A model generated the notes under the pieces. The model saw only the letters and a list, made by a program, of their open reading frames with translations. It ran no database searches and was not told the DNA's origin. A stretch of 64,000 nt of DNA. Origin: Panorpa germanica. Its lineage: Eukaryota; Arthropoda; Insecta; Mecoptera; Panorpidae. Of this stretch, positions 22,311-33,002 are shown piece after piece. The stretch's first letter is position 1. Each line of letters begins with the position of its first letter. The DNA lies in the NCBI GenBank assembly GCA_963678705.1, contig OY783216.1, positions 12,648,001-12,712,000 on the forward strand. The letters are read 5' to 3'. A program made the translations under genes and the position numbers.

Positions 22311-23079
22311 TGTGGGTAATTTTTTAAGAGTAATTTTAAGTTAAAATATATTTAGTTTAAGGAATAGAAATAAGAAACTGTAAACTAGGGTAAAGATCTT
22401 TGCTAAGAACGGGGTATATTTAAATGTTAAATAAACTGGTGGCAGACCCTATAGCCGTTCACAGCAACATGCTTAGCAGTTCGCTTGCGGTGTCCAGCGT
22501 ACGCCTCAGAGAACGTGGCATAAAGAACTGTTCGCTAACTATGAACGTGATGACACATGTGTTTTGGGCGAGGCTGAGAGTATCAAGATTGTTATAAGTG
22601 TTCAGAGTTTTAAAAAAGCAAATGGCGATAGAATTATATAAAGTTTATGTATAGTCGTTATTGTGTGATTTTATAATTAAGTTAACTATATTACGGTGTA
22701 ATAATTGTTATTGTGGTCAGCGTTTTGTTAGAGTTAGGCAGCAAATGTAATGTTTAGTACTAGGGTGTATTTTCATTGAAATCATTGTGCTGATAACTAT
22801 GGACAATTGTAACTGCGTATTATGTATTGACACGTAAAACATTGTGAAGAGACATTATAATCTAAGTACTGTATTTAATCAAGTGTATTTTGTTGTGAAC
22901 TTAATTACGTAATAATTCACTTTATTTAGATGTAATTTTATGACTTTAATAAGTGATTAAACAAACTATTAATATCCAAATTATGTGTTTACTCGTTTTA
23001 AAAGAAACTATATTGTTGTATTGTACATCAACCTTAGGCTGATGTTAATTGTAATTTATAATTGTGGAAATTACCTACA
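22311..23079 (+). repeat. SAP element copy 1, 3' LTR
   Basis: 769 bp, preceded by the purine-rich tract AGGAAAGGCCGAGA, a plausible polypurine tract. Differs from the 5' LTR by scattered substitutions and small indels (for example ACTAGTGGC/ACTGGTGGC, GCTGGGAG/GCTGAGAG). Confidence 0.88.
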
Positions 23080-23148
23080 TAAATATAACAGAAATCATAA
23101 TTATCATTATAGCATGCAATATCATCAACATAATGGACACAACAATCA

Positions 23149-24192
23149 TCAAATAGTTACAATAATAGTAACTAGCCAAAAATGTTTCAGTTTAATGATG
23201 TTAGAAAATTCTTTAAACAAATCTAACAGTAAAGGTGCTTGTTCGACTTCAATGTTACAAGCATTACAGTTAATATCTTTACCTTCTGATGGAAGTACTG
23301 TGTTTAAATTAATATAATAACGATCATGTTTAAAGTCACAATCGGATAAATAGGGAGGACCGTTCCACCAAAGAGCCTGATCATTTAAATATTGTGGTTC
23401 TATACCACGAGAAATTAAATCAGCCGGGTTATCACCTGACTTTACATAGTACCATGAAATTTTATCTGTAAGTTGTATTATTTGCTTTACTCTGTTACTA
23501 GCATAGATATTAGCCTTTAGTTTGTCCGCTTGAATCCAAGCAAGGACTATTTTGGAATCACTATACAAGAAAATTTTATGTTCAAATCTAGTCGTGAGTA
23601 TTTTACTGACTCTAGCCGCGAGTTGCGCCAGCAAGACTGCGCTATTAAGCTCTAGTTGGGGTATTGTAAGTACCTTACTTAATGGAGCCACACGAGACTT
23701 GGAGCAATTTAATTTTGTTTTTATCTTGCCATTTGTGCTAGGACACTTAAAGGTAAATGTGTCTAAAATAATATTGTGTTTCAAACCTAATGTCTTAATA
23801 ATGTTTGATTTGTTTAATAACGTTTTTTAGACCTCCAATAGTGAAGGATTTCGTTCAAATCTCTTTTCTAACACATAAAATCTTTGCAGGGCGACTGAGA
23901 AAGAATCCCCCAATTCTAGTTCATTTACTGGGCTGACTAATAGCAAATTAACAGTAAAAGTATTATTTTTAAGTACTACTGAATTTTGAAAAATATGTTC
24001 AGCCTTTAAATATTCCTCAGAAAACTTATCTGTTTCTTCTGGGACTTTCTCAGTCGTCCAAAATTGTTCCATAACATTTTTAAGGTTTGTATGGTCACAA
24101 ATAGCAAAATTAGATACAATATTATTATATGAATAATTATTTTGATTATGCAATTTACCTGCAACCACATATCCAAATGTAGTGTTTTGCAA
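23149..24192 (-). pseudogene. BEL Pol remnant, array unit 2
   Basis: Matches unit 3 almost base for base: the post-protease spacer at 24192-23827 (TTFGYVVAGKLHNQNNYSYN, GDSFSVALQRFYVLEKRFER) and the RNase H end at 23784-23149 (KLNCSKSRVAPLSKVL, PADLISRGIEPQYLNDQALW). The RT core is missing at the same place as in units 1 and 3, so this loss predates the tandem array. Lacks integrase. Confidence 0.82.
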
Positions 24193-24289
24193 AACTGACC
24201 CATTATTTAACTTAATACAGCCACCTCATAGAATGGCAATATATACTTCAGCTCCCAATAGCAATGATATTTTCAACGAAGGAGATACT

Positions 24290-24740
24290 TTCTCAAATAA
24301 AAGAGCCTTTGCACATCGGACAATGAGGTATTATTATGAACAACCGCTTGGAAAAGCTCATAAAAGGGCTTAAACCTGGTTATATCCTTGCCATCAAAGG
24401 TTGGAATTTCCACTGCTGGAAGTTTTGATGCAACTAAGTTAGAACAAGTAGGCCTATTAACTTCTTTTAATTTAGTGATACTAGCATTTAATTTTGCTAG
24501 AATATTAAAGTACTTTTCTTCAACTTCCTCTATGTCTTCATCATCCTGTTCATCAATCTCTAAAATACTGGACTGAGCTCGTACGATTGATATGTAGTCA
24601 GCAACTTTTCTATTTTCGCCTCTAACAACTCCACTGTACCGGATTCGAGAGCCCTTGAGTCGCTGACGTAGTTGTCCATCCTTGATATTGAACCTTTTGC
24701 TGTCGACCGCGCCGTTTTAAGCCTTTTCAATCCCTCCATT
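24290..24740 (-). pseudogene. BEL Gag, array unit 2 (internal deletion)
   Basis: Same Gag start as unit 1 (initiator at 24740). A 4-bp loss around 24576 (actggactgagctc against actggactgcgtgagctc) shifts the frame. The Gag-Pol junction then shows a deletion of about 870 bp relative to unit 3: GATATTTTCAAC of the protease-region sequence is joined directly to GAAGGAGATACTTTC of mid-Gag near 24275-24285. Hence most of the DUF1759 region, the knuckle and the protease are gone. Confidence 0.8.
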
Positions 24741-25147
24741 CTTCTTACGTGATAATATCGTACTTTTATGATAGACGAAACGTGGATGACAAAACGAATC
24801 CAGCTTAATCCAGCAACTTAAGAAGTTGTTAATATTTTGGTACTTGTAGATAGTAAGAAAAAATTTGTACCTTGATGAGTAAAAAAGTATTTTACTCTCT
24901 TCCAGCGTCCTTGTATTCCCTTTCCGTATTGATATTTTTCTTAAATATTTTTTCTTGAAATGTAAGTATGTAGTATCCAAATCGTCTGTAAATCCGTTTA
25001 AATAAAGCGTTGCATTACCCAATCAATGGCAATTGATGACTTCCAGAGCCGCCATGGGGCAAATGTAAAAAAAAAACGCCTGTACACGTGTCGGGTACTA
25101 TATGGATGTATCCTCAAAACACAACGAAATCACACGCGGTTACTAGA

Positions 25148-25579
25148 TGCTCGAAGAACCAGTTTTACTGTTGATTTGCAATTAGTCAGCCTAGTAAATG
25201 AACTAGAATTAGGGGATTCTTTCTCAGTCGCCCTGCAAAGATTTTATGTGTTAGAAAAGAGATTTAAACGAAAGCTTCGCATGTACGAAATAAAACCATG
25301 CGAGTAAAATTTGAATGAATATTTTATTTAAATATTCAAACTTAAATTAAATTACACTTTTTCTTATATAACTTAATAATTTCTATTGTACAAAATGGTG
25401 GTGAATCGTGACACTGCAAGTGTAAAGAACAGAATAGAATAGCCAACTGCCTGCCCTATGCCCGTGGCATTCACTGTAATACTTATAATGTTGCCCTGTG
25501 TGTGAATTCTACCAGAGACAACAATACTTCACAATATTGAAATGTCACCAGAGACATATCTTATGTTCTGTACTGAACA
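25148..25579 (-). repeat. BEL array LTR 3 with inverted pol insert
   Basis: Essentially identical to LTR 2 at a distance of 6658 bp, including the same inverted 112-bp pol segment (25163-25274). This places LTRs 2 and 3 on the same recent duplication. Confidence 0.82.
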
Positions 25580-25746
25580 TAAATTGCGGGCCAAGGAAAA
25601 ATAGATGATCTCACAACCATTTTCAAATTTATACAAAAATACATAAATACATAGTACATAAAAATACATAATATTATAAACTTCTTAATTCTATGCAACC
25701 AAATTTTCATGAAAATAATATAAAACAAAATAATAACTATCATAAA

Positions 25747-26515
25747 TGTGGGTTATTTTTTAAGAGTAATTTTAAGTTAAAATATATTTAGTTTAAGGAA
25801 TAGAAATAAGAAACTGTAAACTAGGGTAAAGATCTTTGCTAAGAACGGGGTATATTTAAATGTTAAATAAACTAGTGGCAGACCCTATAGCCGTTCACAG
25901 CAACATGCTTAGCAGTTCGCTTGCGGTGTCCAGCGTACGCCTCAGAGAACGTGGCATAAAGAACTGTTCGCTAACTATGAACGTGATGACACATGTGTTT
26001 TGGGCGAGGCTGGGAGTATCAAGATTGTTATGAGTGTTCAGAGTTTTAAAAAAGCAAATGGCGATAGAACTATATCAAGTTTATGTATGGTCGTTATTGT
26101 GTGATTTTATAATTAAGTTAACTTTATTACGGTGTAATAATTGTTATTGTGGTCAGCGTTTTTGTTAGAGTTAGGCAGCAAATGTAATGTTTAGTACTAG
26201 GGTGTATTTTCATTGAAATCATTGTGCTGATAACTATGGACAATTGTAACTGCGTATTATGTATTGACACGTAAAACATTGTGAAGAGACATTATAATCT
26301 AAGTACTATATTTAATCAAGTGTATTTTGTTGTGAACTTAATTACAATTAATTCACTTTATTTAGATGTAATTTTATGACTTTGATAAGTGATTAAACAA
26401 ACTATTAATATCCAAATTATGTGTTTACTCGTTTTAAAAGAAACTATATTGTTGTATTGTACATCAACCTTAGGCTGATGTTAATTGTAATTTATAATTG
26501 TGGAAATTACCTACA
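25747..26515 (+). repeat. SAP element copy 2, 5' LTR
   Basis: 769-bp LTR, effectively identical to the 5' LTR of copy 1. Confidence 0.88.
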
Positions 26516-26732
26516 AATTGTGGGCTCTCAACCGGGATAAGGGCGAAATCAAAAATATTCAGTTAAGATTATTTTTAACCTTAGAACCAGACTAATTGAT
26601 CAACGGGATAAGGTTGAAATCAAAAATATTCAGTTAAGATTATTTTTCACCTTAGAACCAGAGGAATCAAGAGGAAAACTTAGTGTACAGTTTGCTCATT
26701 AAAGTAATTGTACAGCAGTGAAAATTATAACA

Positions 26733-28952
26733 ATGACACAAGAATTAGACAATTTGTCAGTGGCAGAGCTACGACAGGAACTTAATTTTGTTGGACTTAG
26801 TCAGCGTGGGAATCGTGCAGAATTATTGTCAAGAATGAACTCATTTAATAGCCGCGTCGGTGAACAGAATAATAGGTCTGTAAACAATGAAACAGTCAAT
26901 AAAACTAATTATACATTTTTAGATTTAGAATTGGCTTTACCTAAATATGATGGGCTTAAAAATGTCAGATTGTGGATTAAACAATTTGATGATTTCTGCG
27001 ACCAGGCAGAAATAGATGCAAAATACAGATATTTGTATGCCAGGAGATTGTTGACCGATACAGCAAAACAATTTGTTAATTTCGAAACCAGGATAATAAA
27101 TTGGGATACATTTAAATCGTATTTGATTGATGAATTCGATACGAGTTTAAATAGCGCACAGGTTCACAAAATGCTTCAACAAAGGGTGAAGAATGCAGGT
27201 GAAACTATTCGTCAATATGTGTATGATATTTTAGATATAGCTAGACAAGCAGACATCGAAGAAGCAGCTATTATGGATTATATCATAGCAGGAATTCGCG
27301 ATAGTGCAGTTAATAAAGTAATACTTTATGGAGCTGAGAATATTGGACAACTTAAACGTAAGCTGGAACAATATGAAAAAATGAAAATGGATACCCAGGA
27401 CTATGATAGGAGATCTAGGCTAGGTACAAAAACTAAAATTGAGACAACAGGTGAGAAGATTAAATGTTTTAATTGTGGTTCGTTATCACACTCATCTAAA
27501 GTGTGTCCTGATAAAGACAAGGGTTATAAATGTTTTAATTGTGGTAATTATGGACATGTTAGCCGAAACTGTAATACTAAAATAAAAACTGTTAAAGCGG
27601 AGCATAATGTTATGAAAGTAGAAATGATAAAATCAATTTGTGTTAATAACAGGAGTAATGTAAATGCTTTAATAGATACTGGCAGTGATTTGTCAGCAGT
27701 GCGGGAAGATTATTTTAAAACATTAAAGAATGTTAAATTATATGACTCTGAAATAACAATACGTGGTTTGTCAAACTCAAAAGTAAATTCTTTAGGTAGA
27801 ATTGAATTGTACATTGAAATTGATTCAGAACTTAACGTGGGTTATTTTGAAGTGTTACCATCTCATGCAATGCTTATGAACATGGTGATAGGATTGGACA
27901 TTATAGCTAAAGCTAAAGTAGTTATTGATAAAACCGGTGTTAAATTTCATAAACTTTATAGCGATAAAGATGTAGATAAAAGTGAGGTTAAACAATTAAT
28001 GACAATGAAAATAGACTATGGTGATAAAGAAAGTGAACTAGACTTATCTCATATAAACGATAAAAATGTTGTTAATAAAATACCTGAGTCAGTGGACAAT
28101 GACAAACGTAAAGAGTTACGTAACTCTGAAAGTGTAAAGACAATTACATTGAAAATTGATACTCTTATATTTTCTAGATCGCTTAAACTACCACCTGCAG
28201 ATCGACTAGTTGTTGCAGAGCAGCGGGGTGAAGGGTTAGAAAAGGATATCATACAGGCAGCCCAGGAAATGAACGACCTAGGTTGTGCAGTGAAACAAGA
28301 CATTGTTCGTCTATCTAAGAGTAAGGTAAAAGCAGCCAAGAATTTTCCGAAGCCAAAGATGAGGAAACAAGGCAATGTTCGTCCCTCTAAGGATAAGGTA
28401 AAAGCAGCTAAGCATTTTCCGAAGCCGAAGAAGACGCAACAAGCAAAGAATTATACAAGGAAGTGTATAACAGAAAATGAATTGAAGATTGGGGTTAAAA
28501 TGAAAACCAATCAAGACACTGTTCGTTCCTCGAAGGATAAGAATGAAGCCATTAAGCATTTTCCGAAGCCGAAGGAGAGGATAGAAGCAGAAGAAATACA
28601 AAATGAGTTTGTAGAAAAACGCAAGAAGCTGAGAGAAGAGGATAAAGGAATTATTCTAGAAATTCAGCAAGAATACAGGACTAGCTACGGTAGAAAATGT
28701 AAAACAACAAGCAAAAAGTATAAACATATTCTCGTTAAAGTAAATGCTTTTACAAAGTTTGTTTGGTTGTTACCTACTAAAGCAACAGGAGCTAAAGTTA
28801 AAGCTAAAACCAAAGGACCATACATAATAACGAAAATTAAAGGAAATGATGAGAAAGCAGGAGAATGTGAAGGGCCAGACAGGACTTCTACATCTGCAGA
28901 CAAGATGACATCAAGGGCAAGGATGAATGTAGCAACTGAGGACAGTTACTAG
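26733..28952 (+). CDS. SAP-domain Gag / aspartic protease fusion, RT-less
   Basis: 739-residue protein from ATG at 26733. Order of parts: a SAP-type helix-extended loop-helix near residues 5-38 (LSVAELRQELNFVGLSQRGN), a putative DNA/chromatin-binding motif; a retrotransposon-gag-like helical region to about 230 with LPKYDGLKNVRLWIKQF and QRVKNAGETIRQYVYDIL; two CCHC knuckles (about 244-280); a retropepsin active site ALIDTGSDLSAV near 312-323 with the late VIGLDII block; a Lys-rich region with three copies of an SKDKVKAAKHFPKPK-like module (about 524-614); and integrase scraps, HILVKVNAFTKFVWLLP (about 663-680) and KGPYIITKIKGND. No RT, RNase H or integrase catalytic core is present. It looks like a Gag-protease that could assemble and mature particles while relying on another element's RT and integrase (inference). 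No stop or shift within it. Confidence 0.85.
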   Translation: MTQELDNLSVAELRQELNFVGLSQRGNRAELLSRMNSFNSRVGEQNNRSVNNETVNKTNYTFLDLELALPKYDGLKNVRLWIKQFDDFCDQAEIDAKYRYLYARRLLTDTAKQFVNFETRIINWDTFKSYLIDEFDTSLNSAQVHKMLQQRVKNAGETIRQYVYDILDIARQADIEEAAIMDYIIAGIRDSAVNKVILYGAENIGQLKRKLEQYEKMKMDTQDYDRRSRLGTKTKIETTGEKIKCFNCGSLSHSSKVCPDKDKGYKCFNCGNYGHVSRNCNTKIKTVKAEHNVMKVEMIKSICVNNRSNVNALIDTGSDLSAVREDYFKTLKNVKLYDSEITIRGLSNSKVNSLGRIELYIEIDSELNVGYFEVLPSHAMLMNMVIGLDIIAKAKVVIDKTGVKFHKLYSDKDVDKSEVKQLMTMKIDYGDKESELDLSHINDKNVVNKIPESVDNDKRKELRNSESVKTITLKIDTLIFSRSLKLPPADRLVVAEQRGEGLEKDIIQAAQEMNDLGCAVKQDIVRLSKSKVKAAKNFPKPKMRKQGNVRPSKDKVKAAKHFPKPKKTQQAKNYTRKCITENELKIGVKMKTNQDTVRSSKDKNEAIKHFPKPKERIEAEEIQNEFVEKRKKLREEDKGIILEIQQEYRTSYGRKCKTTSKKYKHILVKVNAFTKFVWLLPTKATGAKVKAKTKGPYIITKIKGNDEKAGECEGPDRTSTSADKMTSRARMNVATEDSY

Positions 28953-28968
28953 TCAGGAAAGGCCGAGA

Positions 28969-29737
28969 TGTGGGTAATTTTTTAAGAGTAATTTTAAGTT
29001 AAAATATATTTAGTTTAAGGAATAGAAATAAGAAACTGTAAACTACGGTAAAGATCTTTGCTAAGAACAAGGTATATTTAAATGTTAAATAAACTGGTGG
29101 CAGACCCTATAGCCGTTCACAGCAACATGCTTAGCAGTTCGCTTGCGGTGACCAGCGTACGCCTCAGAGAACGTGGCATAAAGAACTGTTCGCTAACTAT
29201 GAACGTGATGACACATGTGTTTTGGGCGAGGCTGAGAGTATCAAGATTGTTATAAGTGTTCAGAGTTTTAAAAAAGCAAATGGCGATAGAATTATATAAA
29301 GTTTATGTATAGTCGTTATTGTGTGATTTTATAATTAAGTTAACTATATTACGGTGTAATAATTGTTATTGTGGTCAGCGTTTTGTTAGAGTTAGGCAGC
29401 AAATGTAATGTTTAGTACTAGGGTGTATTTTCATTGAAATCATTGTGCTGATAACTATGGACAATTGTAACTGCGTATTATGTATTGACACGTAAAACAT
29501 TGTGAAGAGACATTATAATCTAAGTACTGTATTTAATCAAGTGTATTTTGTTGTGAACTTAATTACGTAATAATTCACTTTATTTAGATGTAATTTTATG
29601 ACTTTAATAAGTGATTAAACAAACTATTAATATCCAAATTATGTGTTTACTCGTTTTAAAAGAAACTATATTGTTGTATTGTACATCAACCTTAGGCTGA
29701 TGTTAATTGTAATTTATAATTGTGGAAATTACCTACA
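28969..29737 (+). repeat. SAP element copy 2, 3' LTR
   Basis: 769-bp LTR. Shares the 3'-LTR-specific variants of copy 1 and has a few private changes (ACTACGGTAAAG, AAGAACAAGGT, GTGACCAGCG), which arose after the duplication. Confidence 0.88.
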
Positions 29738-29806
29738 TAAATATAACAGAAATCATAATTATCATTATAGCATGCAATATCATCAACATAATGGACACAA
29801 CAATCA

Positions 29807-30850
29807 TCAAATAGTTACAATAATAGTAACTAGCCAAAAATGTTTCAGTTTAATGATGTTAGAAAATTCTTTAAACAAATCTAACAGTAAAGGTGCTTGT
29901 TCGACTTCAATGTTACAAGCATTACAGTTAATATCTTTACCTTCTGATGGAAGTACTGTGTTTAAATTAATATAATAACGATCATGTTTAAAGTCACAAT
30001 CGGATAAATAGGGAGGACCGTTCCACCAAAGAGCCTGATCATTTAAATATTGTGGTTCTATACCACGAGAAATTAAATCAGCCGGGTTATCACCTGACTT
30101 TACATAGTACCATGAAATTTTATCTGTAAGTTGTATTATTTGCTTTACTCTGTTACTAGCATAGATATTAGCCTTTAGTTTGTCCGCTTGAATCCAAGCA
30201 AGGACTATTTTGGAATCACTATACAAGAAAATTTTATGTTCAAATCTAGTCGTGAGTATTTTACTGACTCTAGCCGCGAGTTGCGCCAGCAAGACTGCGC
30301 TATTAAGCTCTAGTTGGGGTATTGTAAGTACCTTACTTAATGGAGCCACACGAGACTTGGAGCAATTTAATTTTGTTTTTATCTTGCCATTTGTGCTAGG
30401 ACACTTAAAGGTAAATGTGTCTAAAATAATATTGTGTTTCAAACCTAATGTCTTAATAATGTTTGATTTGTTTAATAACGTTTTTTAGACCTCCAATAGT
30501 GAAGGATTTCGTTCAAATCTCTTTTCTAACACATAAAATCTTTGCAGGGCGACTGAGAAAGAATCCCCCAATTCTAGTTCATTTACTGGGCTGACTAATA
30601 GCAAATTAACAGTAAAAGTATTATTTTTAAGTACTACTGAATTTTGAAAAATATGTTCAGCCTTTAAATATTCCTCAGAAAACTTATCTGTTTCTTCTGG
30701 GACTTTCTCAGTCGTCCAAAATTGTTCCATAACATTTTTAAGGTTTGTATGGTCACAAATAGCAAAATTAGATACAATATTATTATATGAATAATTATTT
30801 TGATAATGCAATTTACCTGCAACCACATATCCAAATGTAGTGTTTTGCAA
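29807..30850 (-). pseudogene. BEL Pol remnant, array unit 3
   Basis: Post-protease spacer 30850-30485 (VMEQFWTTEKVPEETDKFSE, ELGDSFSVALQRFYVLEKRF) followed after a stop by LGLKHNIILDTFTFKCP and then RNase H-side sequence 30442-29807 (SRVAPLSKVLTIPQLELN, LYSDSKIVLAWIQAD). Two deletions are implied: one removing all RT catalytic blocks between NPSLLEV and the LGL..N..DTF segment, the other between that segment and SRVAPL. The integrase is missing. The sequence ends near the SAP-element insertion site at 29738. Confidence 0.82.
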
Positions 30851-30883
30851 AACTGACCCATTATTTAACTTAATACAGCCACC

Positions 30884-31234
30884 TCATAGAATGGCAATAT
30901 ATACTTCAGCTCCCAATAGCAATGATATTTTCAACGGTACATTGTACTGCTCATCAGCTAGGGTAATATTTTTGGGAAGAATAACTTTAGATGTATCAAT
31001 TAAAAATTGAGGCAATGCACGAACTAGCAACTCGCGACCAAATTTGTCAACGATTTTTACCTTTATAGTAGGCAGCAATATGTTACCACCCAAATTATCA
31101 TTGCTAGAGCACATCACAACTGGAGCTTCAGTTTTATCACATAACAAAATGTTATGTATACCTTTACAATTGTGACATTTATATTTATTTTGAAGGGGAC
31201 ACCTGCCTCTAGGGCTTTCAAACATAGCGAACAT
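30884..31234 (-). pseudogene. BEL protease-region remnant, array unit 3
   Basis: Frame-shifted continuation of Gag: a zinc-knuckle-like CHNCKGIHNILLC, then the start of the BEL-type aspartic protease (NILLPTIKVKIVDKFGRELL, VRAL) and its later part (VPLKISLLLGAEVYIAIL). The catalytic segment that should follow 'RAL' (family pattern LLDSGSQ) is absent; RALPQFLIDTSKV joins across a small deletion. So even the most complete unit lacks the protease active site. Confidence 0.72.
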
Positions 31235-32274
31235 AATTTGTGTTCTTCAATAAAGGAATTGCGCGTCTCTAAAGGGACCATTTTGAATTTTGGACATTTA
31301 AAAATTTGATGTTCCATATCACAATACCTACATGCTACATTGTAGCGAGTAGTGACATTGGAAACCCTTGAGTGTGAATTCTCTCTATAATTTTTGTCAT
31401 GTGACATATTTTTATAAGGTGAACTATCTTTAAGTGCAACTGCACGTTTTTCTAAAAAGGAAATAAATTCTGCCATAGTAGGCAGTTTTTCTAAATTTCT
31501 TTCCATGTGGAAAGTGCGGTTAGTAAATATATCTAACTTCCTGCTTAACATTGAGATTAAAATCATATCCCATTTGTCAACAGGCTCATCAAGATTTTTT
31601 AAGGCTTGCAATTGCTGTTTAACTTGACATAAAAAGGTCCTTATAGCGACTGCAGTACCTTTTTGCATGTTTGGAATATCAAGTAGTATATTTATATGAT
31701 TAGAGATTAATCGTGCTTTATTATCATAGCGCGCTAACAATAAATCAAGCGCCTCTTTTTATGAGCTGTTCACAAGCGGCAGGTTTATAATTATTGAAAG
31801 AGCTTCATCAAGAAGATACTTTATTAAATAAAAGAGCCTTTGCACATCGGACAATGAGGTATTATTATGAACAACCGCTTGGAAAAGCTCATAAAAGGGC
31901 TTAAACCTGGTTATATCCTTGCCATCAAAGGTTGGAATTTCCACTGCTGGAAGTTTTGATGCAACTAAGTTAGGACAAGTAGGCCTATTAACTTCTTTTA
32001 ATTTAGTGATACTAGCATTTAATTTTACTAGAATATTAAAGTACTTTTCTTCAACTTCCTCTATGTCTTCATCATCCTGTTCATCAATCTCTAAAATACT
32101 GGACTGCGTGAGCTCGTACGATTGATATGTAGTCAGCAACTTTTCTATTTTCGCCTCTAACAACTCCACTGTACCGGATTCGAGAGCCCTTGAGTCGCTG
32201 ACGTAGTTGTCCATCCTTGATATTGAACCTTTTGCTGTCGTCCGCGCCGTTTTAAGTCTTTTCAATCCCTCCAT
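31114..32274 (-). pseudogene. BEL Gag, array unit 3 (most complete)
   Basis: The longest Gag copy: 387 codons in one frame from the initiator at 32274, broken only by one in-frame stop at about 31757-31759 (TAT to TAA when compared with unit 1). It contains the DUF1759-like block, the SLLERRA-like helix (EFISFLEKRAVALKD) and the first zinc-binding segment CRYCDMEHQIFKC, then loses frame in a second Cys-rich segment (CSLCLKA). In BEL/Pao elements this protein packages the RNA. Confidence 0.85.
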
Positions 32275-32682
32275 TCTTCTTATATGATAATATCGTACTT
32301 TTATGATAGACGAAACGTGGATGACAAAACGAATCCAGCTTAATCCAGCAACTTAAGAAGTTGTTAATATTTTGGTACTTGTAGATAGTAAGAAAAAATT
32401 TGTACCTTCATGAGTAAAAAAGTATTTTACTCTCTTCCAGCGTCCTTGTATTCCCTTTCCGTATTGATATTTTTCTTGAATATTTTTTCTTGAAATGTAA
32501 GTATGTAGTATCCAAATCGTCTGTGAATCCGTTTAAATAAAACGTTGCATTACCCAATCAATGGCAATTGATGACTTCCAGAGCCGCCATGGGGCAAATG
32601 TAAAAAAAAAACGCCTGTACACGTGTCGGGTACTATATGGATGTAACCTCAAAACACAACGAAATCACACGCGGTTACTAGA

Positions 32683-33002
32683 TGCTCGAAGGACCAGCTT
32701 CGCATGTACGAAATAAAACCATGCGAGTAAAATTTGAATGAATATTTTATTTAAATATTCAAACTTAAATTAAATTACACTTTTTCTTATATAACTTAAT
32801 AATTTCTATTGTACAAAATGGTGGTGAATCGTGACACTGCAAGTGTAAAGTACAGAATAGAATAGCCAACTGCCTGCCCTATGCCCGTGGCATTCACTCC
32901 AATACTTATAATGTTGCCCTGTGTGTGAATTCTACCAGAGACAACAATACTTCACAATATTGAAATGTCACCAGAGACATATCTTATGTTCTGTACTGAA
33001 CA
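32683..33002 (-). repeat. BEL array LTR 4 (5' LTR of the array)
   Basis: 320 bp, starting TGTTCAGTACAGAACATAAG on the minus strand at 33002 and ending CCTTCGAGCA at 32683. It has no pol insert. The outer edge touches the GGTAT duplication in LINE B. The leader of unit 3 follows on the minus strand to the Gag start at 32274; I could not assign a primer-binding site with confidence. Confidence 0.82.

Larger units (their letters stand above)
19089..23079 (+). mobile_element. SAP-Gag LTR element, copy 1
   Basis: 3,991 bp with two 769-bp LTRs, TG...CA ends, and TAAA duplicated at both sides. It is inserted in the BEL internal region in opposite orientation. It has one long reading frame and no room for an RT: 2,453 bp lie between the LTRs. 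The integrase scraps point to an MDG3/blastopia-like Gypsy ancestor (inference). Its LTRs differ at about a dozen positions, whereas copy 1 and copy 2 differ at only a handful over the full element, so the insertion is older than the duplication that made copy 2. Confidence 0.9.
25747..29737 (+). mobile_element. SAP-Gag LTR element, copy 2 (intact ORF)
   Basis: Second 3,991-bp copy, exactly 6658 bp from the first, with identical flanking BEL sequence and the same TAAA duplication. It was therefore not a new integration but was copied along with its host unit. Its ORF is uninterrupted for 740 codons. Confidence 0.9.
15474..33002 (-). mobile_element. tandem array of an RT-less BEL/Pao element (4 LTRs, 3 internals)
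   Basis: Four LTR copies (15474-15803, 18490-18921, 25148-25579, 32683-33002) alternate with three internal regions in one orientation. Each internal region carries a BEL-type Gag (DUF1759-like) and pieces of Pol, and each lacks the RT catalytic core and integrase. Units 2 and 3 also hold the same SAP-type LTR insertion. The three units have different extra deletions (about 400 bp in unit 1 between Gag and Pol; about 870 bp in unit 2 inside Gag). Such LTR-internal-LTR repeats arise by unequal exchange between LTRs. The right end is flanked by the 5-bp target duplication; the left end is shared with the 15065-15475 composite. Confidence 0.85.

Noticed and set aside
26718-26732. GTG start five codons upstream for the SAP ORF
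   Set aside because: Eukaryotic context; the ATG at 26733 is the natural start.
20060-30000. Domesticated host gene hypothesis for the SAP ORF
   Set aside because: Both copies remain flanked by full LTRs and a target duplication, so it is still an element; no sign of host promoter or introns.
15474-33002. CRISPR-like or satellite interpretation of the repeated blocks
   Set aside because: Repeats are kilobase-sized LTR-element units with coding content in a eukaryotic genome; there are no short regularly spaced repeats.
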